A stretch of 64,000 nt of DNA. It comes from Heloderma charlesbogerti (taxonomy: Eukaryota; Chordata; Lepidosauria; Squamata; Helodermatidae). The position numbers and the translations under genes are program-made. The notes below the pieces were generated by a model that saw only the letters and a program-made list of their open reading frames with translations, was not told the origin of the DNA and did no database searches. Where the stretch lies: the NCBI GenBank assembly GCA_026122225.1, contig JANEZZ010001900.1, positions 620,001 to 684,000 of the forward strand. The letters are read 5' to 3'. Every line of letters starts with the position of its first letter. Positions within the stretch are counted from its first letter, which is position 1. Below, one piece after another: positions 1-8,764 of the stretch.

Positions 1-860
1 TATCAAGCAAATTATCTGGCATCTCAATGTATCATACAGCTGTGTGTGTGTGCGTTTGTGTGTGCGAGTGCATTTTAAAAAAAACCCTACAGCAAATGAT
101 AAGCTGCTGTAAATCTTGAAAACAAAAATAAGTTTAAAAATAAAGCTTTTGTGAACCCATGGTTTCACAAATTAGTTCCATCTAAATTATTCTTGTGTTA
201 GACTTCATTTAAGAGAGAGATGAGGATCATTTGAAGACATGATATATGGTTGGAACTAGGGTAGTATGAGAAATCCAGAATTTACCCAGTTTGCACTTCT
301 CAGAATTGAACACAGACCCAAACACAATCTGCGGCCGAAGTCCATACATCTCCAAGCTTGCAATTTGTGGAACAACAATAGATGTCCTTGAAAAATTCAC
401 ATGAAAAAATGAAAACTTTTGACAAATGCTTGCAAGCATGCTTTACTAACAGGAGATAAGTGTGCACAAAAATACACATGAGTTTCCATGTAAAGAGGAA
501 AAAACAAAGCTTGCAACCTGATACAGACACAAGGCATAATGAGCTCAAGTGTTGCAGGTTCGTACATACCTAGTTGGAACATAGGAAGCTGTTTTATACC
601 TGATCAAATTATTTGTCTATTTAACCCAATCTTGTCTACCCTGACTGCAAATGGTTCTTCAGAGTCTCAGGAACAGGTCTTCCCCTTTTCTTGCTACTTA
701 ATCCTTTTGACTGGAGTTGCTACAGATTGAACCTGGGGCCTTTTGGATTCAGAGCCAGTGCTTTATCACTGAGCTGCCATCCCTCCCCCCAAAAGTAACA
801 TGAAATCCATAAATGAGCATCTCAAAGAACTTCATTTTTATCAGCACGGGGATGGAAAGG
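1..860. other. Unique non-coding flank with a TG/GT microsatellite
   Basis: No convincing exon is visible; the open frames here are short, overlap on both strands and lack codon-like structure. A TG-rich microsatellite lies near 40-66. The stretch is moderately AT-rich and looks like intron or intergenic DNA. A tRNA-like SINE fragment (715-793) is annotated separately. Confidence 0.5.
715..793 (-). repeat. tRNA-headed SINE fragment
   Basis: Read on the minus strand this is a tRNA-like head: an A-box-like GGCAGCTCAGTG, then a B-box-like GGTTCAATC about 45 bases later. Only the head region is recognisable. It resembles the head of the longer SINE at 16925-17130 but is not identical to it. Calling it a SINE fragment rather than a tRNA pseudogene is inference. 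Confidence 0.45.
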
Positions 861-1810
861 GGTGGGTTCAGTGGTGCAGCTATGTAATTTCAGGCCCTGC
901 ACTTACGGGCAGTGTCCAATAGGGTGCTATGCCCCCACTGATTCTCCCATTCCCTGCAGATTCCCTTCCACGAGCAGCGCCCACCGTTTGTGCAAAGGAG
1001 GTTTTGCATTTCCAGGGCAATCTGAAATGACTGAGCAGAAATGCATAAGGGAGCTCCGCTACATTGCCTCCTCCCAGAAACTAGTGTTTCTGCTCCTTTG
1101 GGGGCTTCTTTTGGGAAGTGCTAACTCTCCCTTGCATAAGCGGTGGGTCCCGCTTGTGCAACAGAACTGGCTGGACTGATCACTTGGAGAACAGAATCGG
1201 TGGGGCAGAAGGGTATTGGCGGGGACGTGAGCACCCCATTGGATATTGCCCAGTGAACTTATGTTGGGTGTGGGGCTTTAGATGGCCCTGTGTATCACTT
1301 CAGTTGTGGAGGACACAACTTACTCCCTCCCCCCCGCTATTCCATGCTTCACAACTGGTTTTACGTTCCCAATATGTTAGAGCAAAAACAAAACAAAATT
1401 CCTAATTGCCAAAAAATACTCTGAGCATGTGCAGTTTCACATTTTAACCTTATATCATAGTATTATCATGACAACAGGAATAAAATGGTGTTTGCTTCTG
1501 CTGCACTGATGCTAAACACATTTACTTGGGAATAAGCACCGTTTGGTTGTAGGAAAGGATAATACATATGTAAGGTGAAAATAATAAAATGAGCATATGT
1601 AACCATATATATGCGCTGTTGACTGACCCCTAACTTGAAAACAGTTAAAAATAAGAAATGCTGCTGCAGGGAGCAGCATCAGCCTGGTGCAGCATGCCCA
1701 TGCCAGCTCAGGTGCTGACACAGGGCCTGTTTGCCACTTCCTCTGCAGTGCTGCAAGGACCCTAGATTTGGGCCCCAGGGTCCAGTCCTAGCTGCACCAC
1801 TTGGTGGATT
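861..1810. mobile_element. Non-autonomous hAT-like element, GTGGTGCAGC family, copy 1
   Basis: The element runs from 869 (CAGTGGTGCAGCTATG) to 1802 (complement of the right end AAGTGGTGCAGCTAGG). It is flanked by an 8-bp duplication, GGTGGGTT (861-868) and GGTGGATT (1803-1810), with one mismatch. CAGTGG-type ends and 8-bp duplications are typical of the hAT superfamily. It has no transposase frame. The interior matches the copy at 13607-15257 over long stretches, for example the segment around 1325-1500, which corresponds to about 14250-14440. The open frames inside are not coding. Confidence 0.82.
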
Positions 1811-1914
1811 ACCAGTTTTTCACCTATGACCTATTTGATATGTTCTTGCAAATGGCTTCCATAAGAATAGCCCTTCTGTATCAGACTAGATACAGAAGCA
1901 GAGCAGAGGGAATT
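1811..1914. other. Short unique spacer before BovB
   Basis: About 100 bases between the hAT element and the first recognisable BovB sequence. It contains a small inverted repeat, CTGTATCAGACTAGATACAG, near 1876-1895. No gene is visible. Confidence 0.35.
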
Positions 1915-2029
1915 TCCAAGTAGAGCCAGAAAGAGTGAAGCGGCTGGGCCAAAGCCGAAAGGACACTCAGCTATGGATGTGTCTGGTGGTGAAAAGAAAG
2001 TCTGATGCTATAAAGAACAATATTGTTTA

Positions 2030-2752
2030 GGAACCTGGAATGTAAGATCAACAAATCAAGGTAAGCTAGAGGTGGTCAAACATGAGATGGCAAGATTGAT
2101 CATCGATATCTTGGGAATTGGCGAACTAAAATGGACAAGCATGGGTGAATTTAATTCAGGTGACCATTATATCTTCTACTGTGGGTAAGAATCCCTTAGA
2201 AGAAATGGAGTAGCACTCACAGTCAATAAAAGGGTGGGAAAAGCAGTACTGGGGTACAATCTCAAAAATGACAGAATGATATCAGTACTAATCCAAGGCA
2301 AACCATTCAACGTCACAATAATTCAAGTCTATGCTCCAACCACTAAGGCCGAAGAAGCTGAGGTTGATCGGTTCTATGAAGACCTACAACACCTTCTAGA
2401 ACTAACACCAAAAAAAGATGTCCTCTTCATCATAGGGGATTGGAATGCTAAAGTAAGAAGTCAAGAAATCACTGGGATAACAGGCAAGCATGGCCTTGGG
2501 GTACAAAATGAAGCAGGACAAAGGCTAATCGAATTTTGCCAAGAGAACACGCTGATCATAGCAAACACTCTTTTCCAACAGCACAAGAGGCGACTCTACA
2601 CATGGACTTCACCAGATGGTCAATATCGAAATCAGATTGATTATGTGCTTTGCAGCCAAAGATGGAGAAGCTCTATATAGTCAGTCAAAACAAGACCTGG
2701 AGCTGACTGTGGCTCAGATCATGAGCTTTTTGTTGCAAAATTCCAGCTTAAA
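2030..2752 (+). pseudogene. BovB endonuclease domain (broken)
   Basis: Reading from GGA at 2030, the frame gives GTWNVRS at the start, later IGDWNAKV (endonuclease core Asp/Asn), then YTWTSPDGQYRNQIDYVL and GSDHELF. These are the motif series of an AP-like endonuclease that nicks target DNA for target-primed reverse transcription. The frame is interrupted by TAA at 2186-2188 and TAG at 2678-2680 but carries on in phase on both sides, so these are point mutations and not indels. One residue of note is Arg in place of the usual Gly after NAKV. It leads in phase into the reverse transcriptase part at 2753. Confidence 0.9.
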
Positions 2753-3676
2753 TTGAAGAACGTAGGGAAAACCACTAAACCATTCAGGTATGACCTAAAT
2801 CATATCGCTTATGAATATACAGTGGAGGTGAGGAATAGATTTAAGGGACTAGACCTGATAGACAGAGCGCCTGAGGAACTATGGATGGAGGTCCATCACT
2901 TTGTTCAGGAGGCAGCAACTCAATCCATCCCAAAGAAAAAGAAATGCAAGAAAGCCAAGTGGCTGTCTGATGAGGCTTTACAAGTACCTGAGGAAAGAAA
3001 GGAAGCGAAAAGCAAGGGAGAAAGGGGAAGATATATCCAACTGAATGCAGAGTTCCAGAGAACAGCAAGGAGAGACAAGAAGGCCTTCTTAAATGAACAA
3101 TACAAAGAAATCGAGGAAAACAACAGAATGGGAAAGACTAGAGATCTCTTCAAGAAAATCGGAGATCTCAAGGGAACGTTTTGTGCAAAGATGGGCATGA
3201 TAAAGGACAAAGAAGGCAGGGACCTAACAGATGAGATTAAGAAGAGGTGGCAAGAATACACAGAAGAACTATACAGGAAAGATCTGAATGTCCCTGATAG
3301 CCATGATAGTGCGGTCACTGAACTTGAGCCAGACATCCTAGAGAGTGAAGTCAAGTGGGCCTTAGGAAGCATTACTAACAACAAAGCTAGTGGAGATGAC
3401 AGTATTCCAGCTGAGCTATTTAAAATCCTAAAAGATGATGCTGTTAAAGTGCTGCACTCAATATGCCAACAAATTTGGAACACTCAACAGTGGCCACAAG
3501 ACTGGAAAAGGTCAGTTTACATTCCAATTCCAAAGAAGGGCAATGCCAAAGAGTGTTCAAACCACCGCACAATTGTGCTCATTTCACATGCCAGCAAGGT
3601 GATGCTCAAAATCCTACAAGCTAGGCTTCAGCAGTATGTGAACCGAGAACTACCGGAAGTACAAGCTGGGTTTTGA
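2753..3676 (+). pseudogene. BovB reverse transcriptase, N-terminal half (truncated by stop and insertion)
   Basis: The translation gives the linker between endonuclease and RT (Lys-rich PKKKKCKKAKW near residue 60), then the start of RT: NKASGDDSIPAELFK, KRSVYIPIPKKGNAKECSN and RTIVLISHASKVMLKIL. The frame ends with TGA at 3674 just after VQAGF, where family members normally continue with Arg. Thirty bases further on the hAT-like element at 3706 splits the gene. The 307-residue reading continues in phase from the endonuclease part. It has no function now; in a live element it would copy element RNA at the nick. Confidence 0.92.
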
Positions 3677-3954
3677 AGAGGCAGAGGAACTGGAGATCAA
3701 ATCGCTAGGGATGGCGGAGAATTTCTCCCTGAAACTTCGGGGGGCCGAGCACCAACGTGTTCGGCCCCCTGAACAAGTTTCGGGGAGAAATTCTCCACGC
3801 CCCCCCGCCCCCCTCAGGACGGGACTTACCTTTGCCGAATGTCCCTCCCGGCGGTGGGTCCAGCCGGCGGTTCAGTGGGTGTTCGTGCAGGGCAGGAGTG
3901 GCAGCCGGTCTTTCGATCGGCCGCTGCCGCCGCCATTCCAATAAAAGAAAAAAA

Positions 3955-4345
3955 AAACGCCCCCGTGATAGGCTATGTGACGATTAACGTAGCCTATCAC
4001 GGCTAGATTTGCAAAGTCAGCCATGATAGGCTACGTAAATCGACACGTAGCCTATCACGGGTGACTTAAAAAAAAAAAAAAAGCGCGTACGGGTAATGGC
4101 GGCCCCCATAGGGAGCCGCCATTCCCATTCCTTATTTGGTCGCTGTAGTCTACGTAAAGATTTACGTAGACTACGGCGACCAAATAAGGAACGCGAATGG
4201 CATTAGCATACGTGCTTTTTTTTTTTTTTTTAAAGTCACCCGTGATAGGCTACGTGATGATTAACGTAGCCTATCACGGCTGACTTTGCCGATCTGGCCG
4301 TGATAGGCTACGTTAATCGTCACGTAGCCTATCACGGGGGCGTTT
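3955..4345. repeat. Hierarchical inverted repeat inside E1
   Basis: Four short palindromes (near 3964-4002, 4022-4059, 4241-4279 and 4299-4338), each built on GTGATAGGCTACGT and its complement, are arranged as two pairs. The two pairs, with the TTTGC/AGTCAG linkers and A- or T-runs, are inverse complements of each other. The dyad centre is a fifth palindrome at about 4132-4190, built on CTTATTTGGTCGC. The structure is seen directly in the sequence. Confidence 0.9.
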
Positions 4346-4376
4346 TTTTTTTTAAAAAAAAAAACTTTGGAGTTCG

Positions 4377-4500
4377 CGGCCGGGCGAGGCGGGAAGCCTC
4401 CTCCCCGGCCTGAATTTCGGCCGGGCGAGGCAGGAAGCCTCCCCCCCGTCCTGAATTTCGGCCGGGCGAGGCGGGAAGCCTCCCCCCCCCGGCCTGAACT
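4377..4500. repeat. 41-bp tandem repeat in E1
   Basis: CGGCCGGGCGAGG recurs at 4377, 4418 and 4459, giving about three units of 41 bp. Each contains GGAAGCCTCC, itself a small dyad. GC content is very high, and the whole 4377-4550 segment is CpG-rich. Confidence 0.85.
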
Positions 4501-4588
4501 TCGCGGGGGGAGCAGCAAAGCGCCTCCCCCCCACCGCGAACAAGCTTCGACGACAGGTAAGTGACTTTCGTCCACCCCTACAAATCGC

Positions 4589-5551
4589 CAACGTTCGCTG
4601 GATCATGGAGAAAGCAAGAGAATTCCAGAAAAACATCTATTTCTGCTTCATTGACTACGCTAAAGCCTTTGATTGTGTGGATCACAACAAAGTGTGGCAA
4701 ATTCTTAAAGAGATGGGAGTACCAGACCACCTTACCTGTCTCCTGAGAAACCTGTACGAGGGTCAAGAAGCAACAGTAAGAACCAGACATGAAACAACCA
4801 ATTGGTTCCAAATTGGGAAAGGAGTACGACAAGGCTGTATATTGTCGCCGTGCTTATTTAATGTATATGCAGAGTACATCATGAGAAACGCCGGGTTGGA
4901 TGAATCACAGGTCGGAATTAAGATTGCCGGGAGAATTATCAACAACCTCAGATACACAGACGATACCACCCTAATGGCAGAAAGCGAAGAGGATCTAAAG
5001 AGCCTCTTGTTGAGGGTGAAAGTGGAGAGGAAACTGGTTTGAAACTCAACATTAAAAAAACTAAGGTCATGGCATCTGGCCCCATCACTTCCTGGCATAT
5101 AGAAGGGGAAGAAATGGAAGCAGTGACACATTTTATTTTCTTGGGCTCCAAGGTCACCACAGATGGTGACTGTAGCCATGAAATTAAAAGACGCTTGCTC
5201 CTTGGGAGGAAGGCTATGGCACACCTAGACAGCATAGTAAGAAGCAGAGACATCACCTTGCCCACCAAGGTTCGTATAATCAAAGCTATGGTTTTCCCAG
5301 TAGTAATGTATGGCTGTGAGAGCTGGACTATAAGGAAGGCTGAGCGCCAAAGAATTGATGCTTTCAAACTGTGGTTCTGGAGAAGACTCTTACAAGTGCC
5401 CTGGACTGAAAGGAGGTCAAATCAGTCCATCCTAAAGGAAATCAACCCTGAGTGCTCATTGGAAGGACAGATACTGAAGCTGAAGCTCAAATATTTTGGC
5501 CACCTAGTGTGCAAAGTCACTGGAAAAGACCCTGATGCTGGAAAAGATTGA
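4589..5551 (+). pseudogene. BovB reverse transcriptase, C-terminal half (frameshifted)
   Basis: After the E1 insertion the BovB reading resumes with NVRWIMEKAREFQKN, then FIDYAKAFDCVDHNK, LLRNLYEGQEA, GVRQGCILSPCLFN and YTDDTTLMAES. The catalytic motif is YTDD instead of the usual YADD of this clade. A frameshift near 5035-5040 moves the frame, which then gives LNIKKTKVMASGPITSW, FLGSKVTTDGDCSHEIKRRLLLGRKAM, MVFPVVMYGCESWT and AFKLWFWRRLL, the standard C-terminal region. TGA at 5549 and the L2 insertion at 5588 follow. Nothing suggests current activity. Confidence 0.93.
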
Positions 5552-5581
5552 AGGCAAAAGGAGAAGGGGACGGCAGAGGAT

Positions 5582-5583
5582 GA

Positions 5584-5615
<32 letters not shown>

Positions 5616-6571
5616 AATTTATTAATCGCCCATCTGGCTGGTCACCCAGCCACTCTGGGCGATGTACAACATACAATAAAACAATAAAATTCTACAATAA
5701 AAACATTTTCTAAAATACCCTAACCCACCCCAAATGCCTGCCCGAACAGCCACGTTTTTAATGCACGATGGAAGCTCATTAAAGAGGGGCATGATGGAGT
5801 TCCCTAGGGAGGGAGTTCCACAGAGTGGGGGCCACTACAGAAAAGGCCCTCTCCCTCGTCCCCACCAGTCTAGCTGTCCTGGCTGATGGGACAGAGAGAA
5901 GGCCATCCGAGGCTGATCTTGTTAAGCGGCCTGTCTGGTGCTGCTGGAGGCGCTCCTTAAGATAGGCTGGGCCGGAACCATATAGGGTTTTAAAGGTCAA
6001 AACCAACACCTTGAATTTGGCCTGGAAAACAACTGGTAACCAGTGCAACTCCTTCAGCACTGGAGTGATGTGATCTCGCCGGCGGCTGCCTTTAATCAGG
6101 GGAGCTGTCGCATTCTGTACCAGCTGCAGCTTCCGAACCGTCTTCAAGGGTAACCCCACGTAGAGCGCATTACAGTAGTCTAAACGAGAGGAGACCAGGG
6201 CATGTACTACCGATGGGAGCAGATGGTTGGGAAGGAAGGGGCGCAGCCGCTGTATCAGATGGAGTTGATACAGCGCTGTCCGGCTCACAGGTGACACCTG
6301 AGCCTCCATGGACAGCTGGGAGTCCAAAATGACCCCCAGGCTGTGGACCTAGTCTTTCAAGGGTAGCTGTACCCCATTCAACCCCAGGTCAACATCCCCT
6401 AGCCTCCTCTTGTCTCCCACCAAAAGTACCTCGGTCTTGTCAGGGTTCAGCTTCAGCCTATTCCTCCCCATCCAGCCACTCACCGTCTCCAGACATTTGG
6501 ACAGGGATTCTACGGCCAACCTTGGTGAAGATTTGAATGAGAGGTAGAGCTCTCATTCAAATCTAGAGATG
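5582..6571 (-). mobile_element. L2-clade LINE, 5'-truncated, inserted in BovB
   Basis: The fragment lies at 5588-6565 on the minus strand, with a possible 6-bp duplication GAGATG (5582-5587 and 6566-6571). Its 3' tail is the (ATG/CAT)n tract at 5588-5613. Sequence next to the tail reads as the usual 3' end beside a GGGCGATGTACAACA-type motif. BovB sequence is continuous across the site. A 15-bp hairpin at 6529-6564 sits at the 5' junction (see findings). Confidence 0.88.
5779..6327 (-). pseudogene. L2 reverse transcriptase C-terminal region
   Basis: The 182-residue reading contains [77 protein letters not shown] and FSVVAPTLWNSLPRELH. This is the conserved C-terminal series of L2/CR1-type ORF2 proteins after the RT core. 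The RT catalytic motifs are missing because the element is 5'-truncated. The frame is still fairly open, which suggests moderate age. Confidence 0.88.
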
Positions 6572-6706
6572 GCTAGATAGCATCACCGATGCAATGAATA
6601 TGAACTTGAGCACACTCTGGGAGAGAGTGGAGGACAGGAAGGCCTGGCGTGCTATGGTCCATGGGGTCACGAAGAGTCGGACACGACTTAACGACTGAAC
6701 AACAAT
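6566..6706 (+). mobile_element. BovB 3' end
   Basis: BovB sequence resumes after the L2 insertion (GATGGCTAGATAGCATCACC) and ends with the signature GAGTCGGACACGACTTAACG and a short ACAACAAT tail. This 3' end is also the part that Sauria SINEs share with BovB for retrotransposition in trans; compare the SINE at 62317-62657. Confidence 0.9.
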
Positions 6707-7047
6707 CAGATTAGGGAGCCAACTAGTCTGCATCCTATTTCCATTGCTGGTCAGCCAAATTCTTCCGGATGGACACCTGCAACTGTCCTCCCTTCTTATT
6801 TGCCCCATGCAAATGTTACTCAGAGATATACTGTAGGGTTGTATGGAGTCTGTAAAATCCATTCTCTGCTTTGTGGATTGTCAGGTGCTTTTCAATCCAT
6901 CATCCACTCATTGACAGAATTTGATTTTTCTCCCAATTTCCTGAAATTGCAGAAATTCACATTTGTGTAAATGTGCACTTGTGAAAATGTGCAAATCCTT
7001 CCCCTGCCCTGAGAACTTTTATGCTTTAGTCTATGGGAAAATGGATT
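6707..7047. other. Unique sequence, no gene seen
   Basis: About 340 bases between BovB and the next hAT-like element. No coding or RNA feature is recognisable. Bases 6900-7020 are AT-rich and contain TTTGTGTAAATGTGCACTTG, a weak imperfect repeat. Confidence 0.4.
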
Positions 7048-7806
7048 CTGGAAAGTAGGGATGGCGGAGAATTCTGCCATGGAGTCCAGTGAGGCTGGAT
7101 TCTTTAGAATCCGCCTCCCCGCCCCCCGGAGTCCGTGGTGGAATGGAACAATCCACCATCCCACGAAATCTCCCCAGGATGGAACCAACCTTTTGTCGAC
7201 CATCCGCAGGTGCAAATGGCAGCCCTGGTCTGCGGCCGCCATTTCCCTTGCTATGTTAGCCGTGATAGGCTATGTAAGTATTTACGTAGCCTATCATGGC
7301 AAAGAGCAGGGATGCAAATAAAGTCCACTACACCATTTGCGTCCCTGCTCTTTTCATGATAGGCTATGTAAATATATATGTAGCCTATCATGGCTAACGC
7401 AGGGGTGCAAATGGCGGCCGCTACGCCATTGGCCGCCCTGCATTGCTGTGATAGGTTACGTATATATTTACATAGCCTATCACAGCAAAGAGCAGGGATG
7501 CAAATGGCATAGTGGCCGCCATTTGCATCCCTGCTCTTTGCCGATAGGCTACGTAAATATATATGTAACCTATCATGGCAACACAGGGATGGAAATGGCG
7601 GCCGCTATAGCAGCCGCCATTTGCGGCTGCAGCCCAGCAGCGGACGGAGGTCCGGCTGTGGGCGGCCCTGGCCGGCGGCTCTGTGGACTCGCAGTGGAGC
7701 GGAGCCAGCCAGGGAGGATTCCGGGGGAAGGGACGGATCGCCTCTCCCCCACCGCGGATCCCCAGAATGGTGCCAGGTAAGTGATCCGCCCATCCCTACT
7801 GGAAAG
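7048..7806. mobile_element. Palindrome-rich hAT-like element E2
   Basis: The element is 7056-7798 (743 bp) with a perfect duplication CTGGAAAG (7048-7055 and 7799-7806). Left end TAGGGATGGCGGAGAATTC; right end on the other strand TAGGGATGGGCGGATCAC. The interior alternates four palindromes of the GATAGGCTA type (near 7261-7299, 7355-7393, 7445-7486 and 7537-7581, about 93 bp apart) with palindromes of the GCAAATGGCGG type (for example 7301-7354 and 7486-7540). Perfect octamers ATGCAAAT lie at 7312-7319 and 7498-7505. A splice donor AGGTAAGT (GT at 7777) faces right. There is no transposase. Confidence 0.93.
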
Positions 7807-7830
7807 TATAAAAAACGGTCTGCAAATCAG

Positions 7831-8543
7831 ACTCAGGATAGGGATGTACGAAAGTCACTTACCTTTTCGCAGGGGTGATTTGTGATGGGGGGGAGGCGCT
7901 CTGCACCTCCCCCTGAAATCCTAACCCGGCCGGCTCCGCTCCGTAACAACTCTGTGGAGCTGCCAGCCGGGTGCATTCGCAGGCGTGTGGAGCCTGCGGA
8001 TGCAAATGGCGACGGCTAAGGCGGCCGCCATTTGCGTTCATGTTTTTGGCTGTGATAGGCTACGTAAATATTTACGTAGCCTATCATGGCGAAAGACAGG
8101 GGCGCAAATGGCGGCCACCACTACGCCATTTGCGCCCCTGTTTTTTTGCCGTGATACGTAAATATTTACGTAACCTATCACAGCAAAAATATTGGAACAC
8201 AAATGGCGGTTGCTACGGTGGCTGCCATTTGCGTTCCCTTTTTTTTACTGTGATAGGCTATGTAAATATTTACATAGCCTATTACAGTCTCCGCAGGGAT
8301 ACAAATGGCATCCCTGCATTATCCGTGATAGGCTACATAAATACTTATGTAGCCTATCACGGCCTAAATGGTGAAGTGAATGGTGGCGTGAACAGCACCA
8401 GGTAAGTGCTCCGTTTTGCATGCCTTTTGCAGGGTGGTGGGGCGGGGGGCTTCGTTCTGCCACGGATTTCAGGGGGCCAAATGCACTGGCATTCAGCCTC
8501 ACTGAGATCCCTGGCGGAATTCTCTGACATCCCTAACTCAGGA
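7831..8543. mobile_element. Palindrome-rich hAT-like element E3
   Basis: The element is 7839-8535 (697 bp) with a perfect duplication ACTCAGGA (7831-7838 and 8536-8543), only 32 bases beyond E2. The orientation is opposite to E1 and E2: the short end (TAGGGATGTACGAAAGTC) is at left and the GGAATTC end at right. Four GATAGGCTA palindromes lie near 8051-8090, 8152-8183 (partly deleted), 8247-8288 and 8322-8363. Outward donors occur at 7857-7862 (minus) and 8402-8407 (plus). Open frames spanning it are palindrome by-products. Confidence 0.93.
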
Positions 8544-8764
8544 GAAGCCAGTCTGCTACAGAATCCATGGGTCAGATACATAGAAACCTGAACTCATTTG
8601 ATTCTATTGTAGATTTCTCTGATGTCCCTAGTATACTGTCTCTGAGACCAGGGATTCCATTTAGCCACCACAGCCAAGACTCACTGAGAGAATTGATCCT
8701 CTGTGAATGTGTTCTTTAAAGCTATCTAATCCATCATGTGGCAGGGAATTCCATGATAATTATG

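Larger units (their letters stand above)
3698..4588. mobile_element. Palindrome-rich hAT-like element E1 inside BovB
   Basis: The element spans 3706-4580 (875 bp) with ends TAGGGATGGCGGA and, on the other strand, TAGGGGTGGACGA. The perfect 8-bp duplication CAAATCGC (3698-3705 and 4581-4588) lies in BovB, and removing element plus one copy restores continuous BovB sequence. The left subterminal region (3716-3823) folds into a long stem. 3955-4345 is a nested palindrome with arms of about 140 bp around a centre near 4160 (see findings). 4377-4500 holds three 41-bp tandem units. Outward splice-donor motifs occur at 3824-3829 (minus) and 4557-4562 (plus). There is no transposase; the peptides from open frames are by-products of the palindromes. 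Confidence 0.93.
1915..6706 (+). mobile_element. BovB (RTE-clade) LINE, near full length, degenerate, with two later insertions
   Basis: The 5' region, an apurinic-type endonuclease, a reverse transcriptase, the C-terminal region and the characteristic 3' end (GTCGGACACGACT-type sequence near 6671-6690) are all present in order on the plus strand. The element is cut by a hAT-like element (3706-4580) and by an L2 fragment (5588-6565). Removing these leaves about 2.9 kb of BovB, close to the roughly 3.2 kb expected. BovB is well known in squamates and ruminants through horizontal transfer. Stop codons at 2186, 2678 and 3674 and a frameshift near 5035 show that this copy is dead. The exact 5' boundary is uncertain. 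Confidence 0.93.

Noticed and set aside
2920..3483. 187-codon minus-strand frame opposite the BovB reverse transcriptase
   Set aside because: Shadow of the plus-strand RT; no family signature.
7261..8363. CRISPR-like array in the regularly spaced palindromes
   Set aside because: The setting is vertebrate, the repeats are variable, and the spacers are themselves related palindromes, not unique sequences.
7337..8502. Open frames giving repeated RDRLRKYLRSLS or VIGYVNIYVAYHG peptides on both strands (also at 9057-9692 and 56033-57735)
   Set aside because: They are translations of the GATAGGCTACGTAAATA palindromes. The same peptides appear on both strands because the DNA is self-complementary; there is no start context, family match or codon structure.
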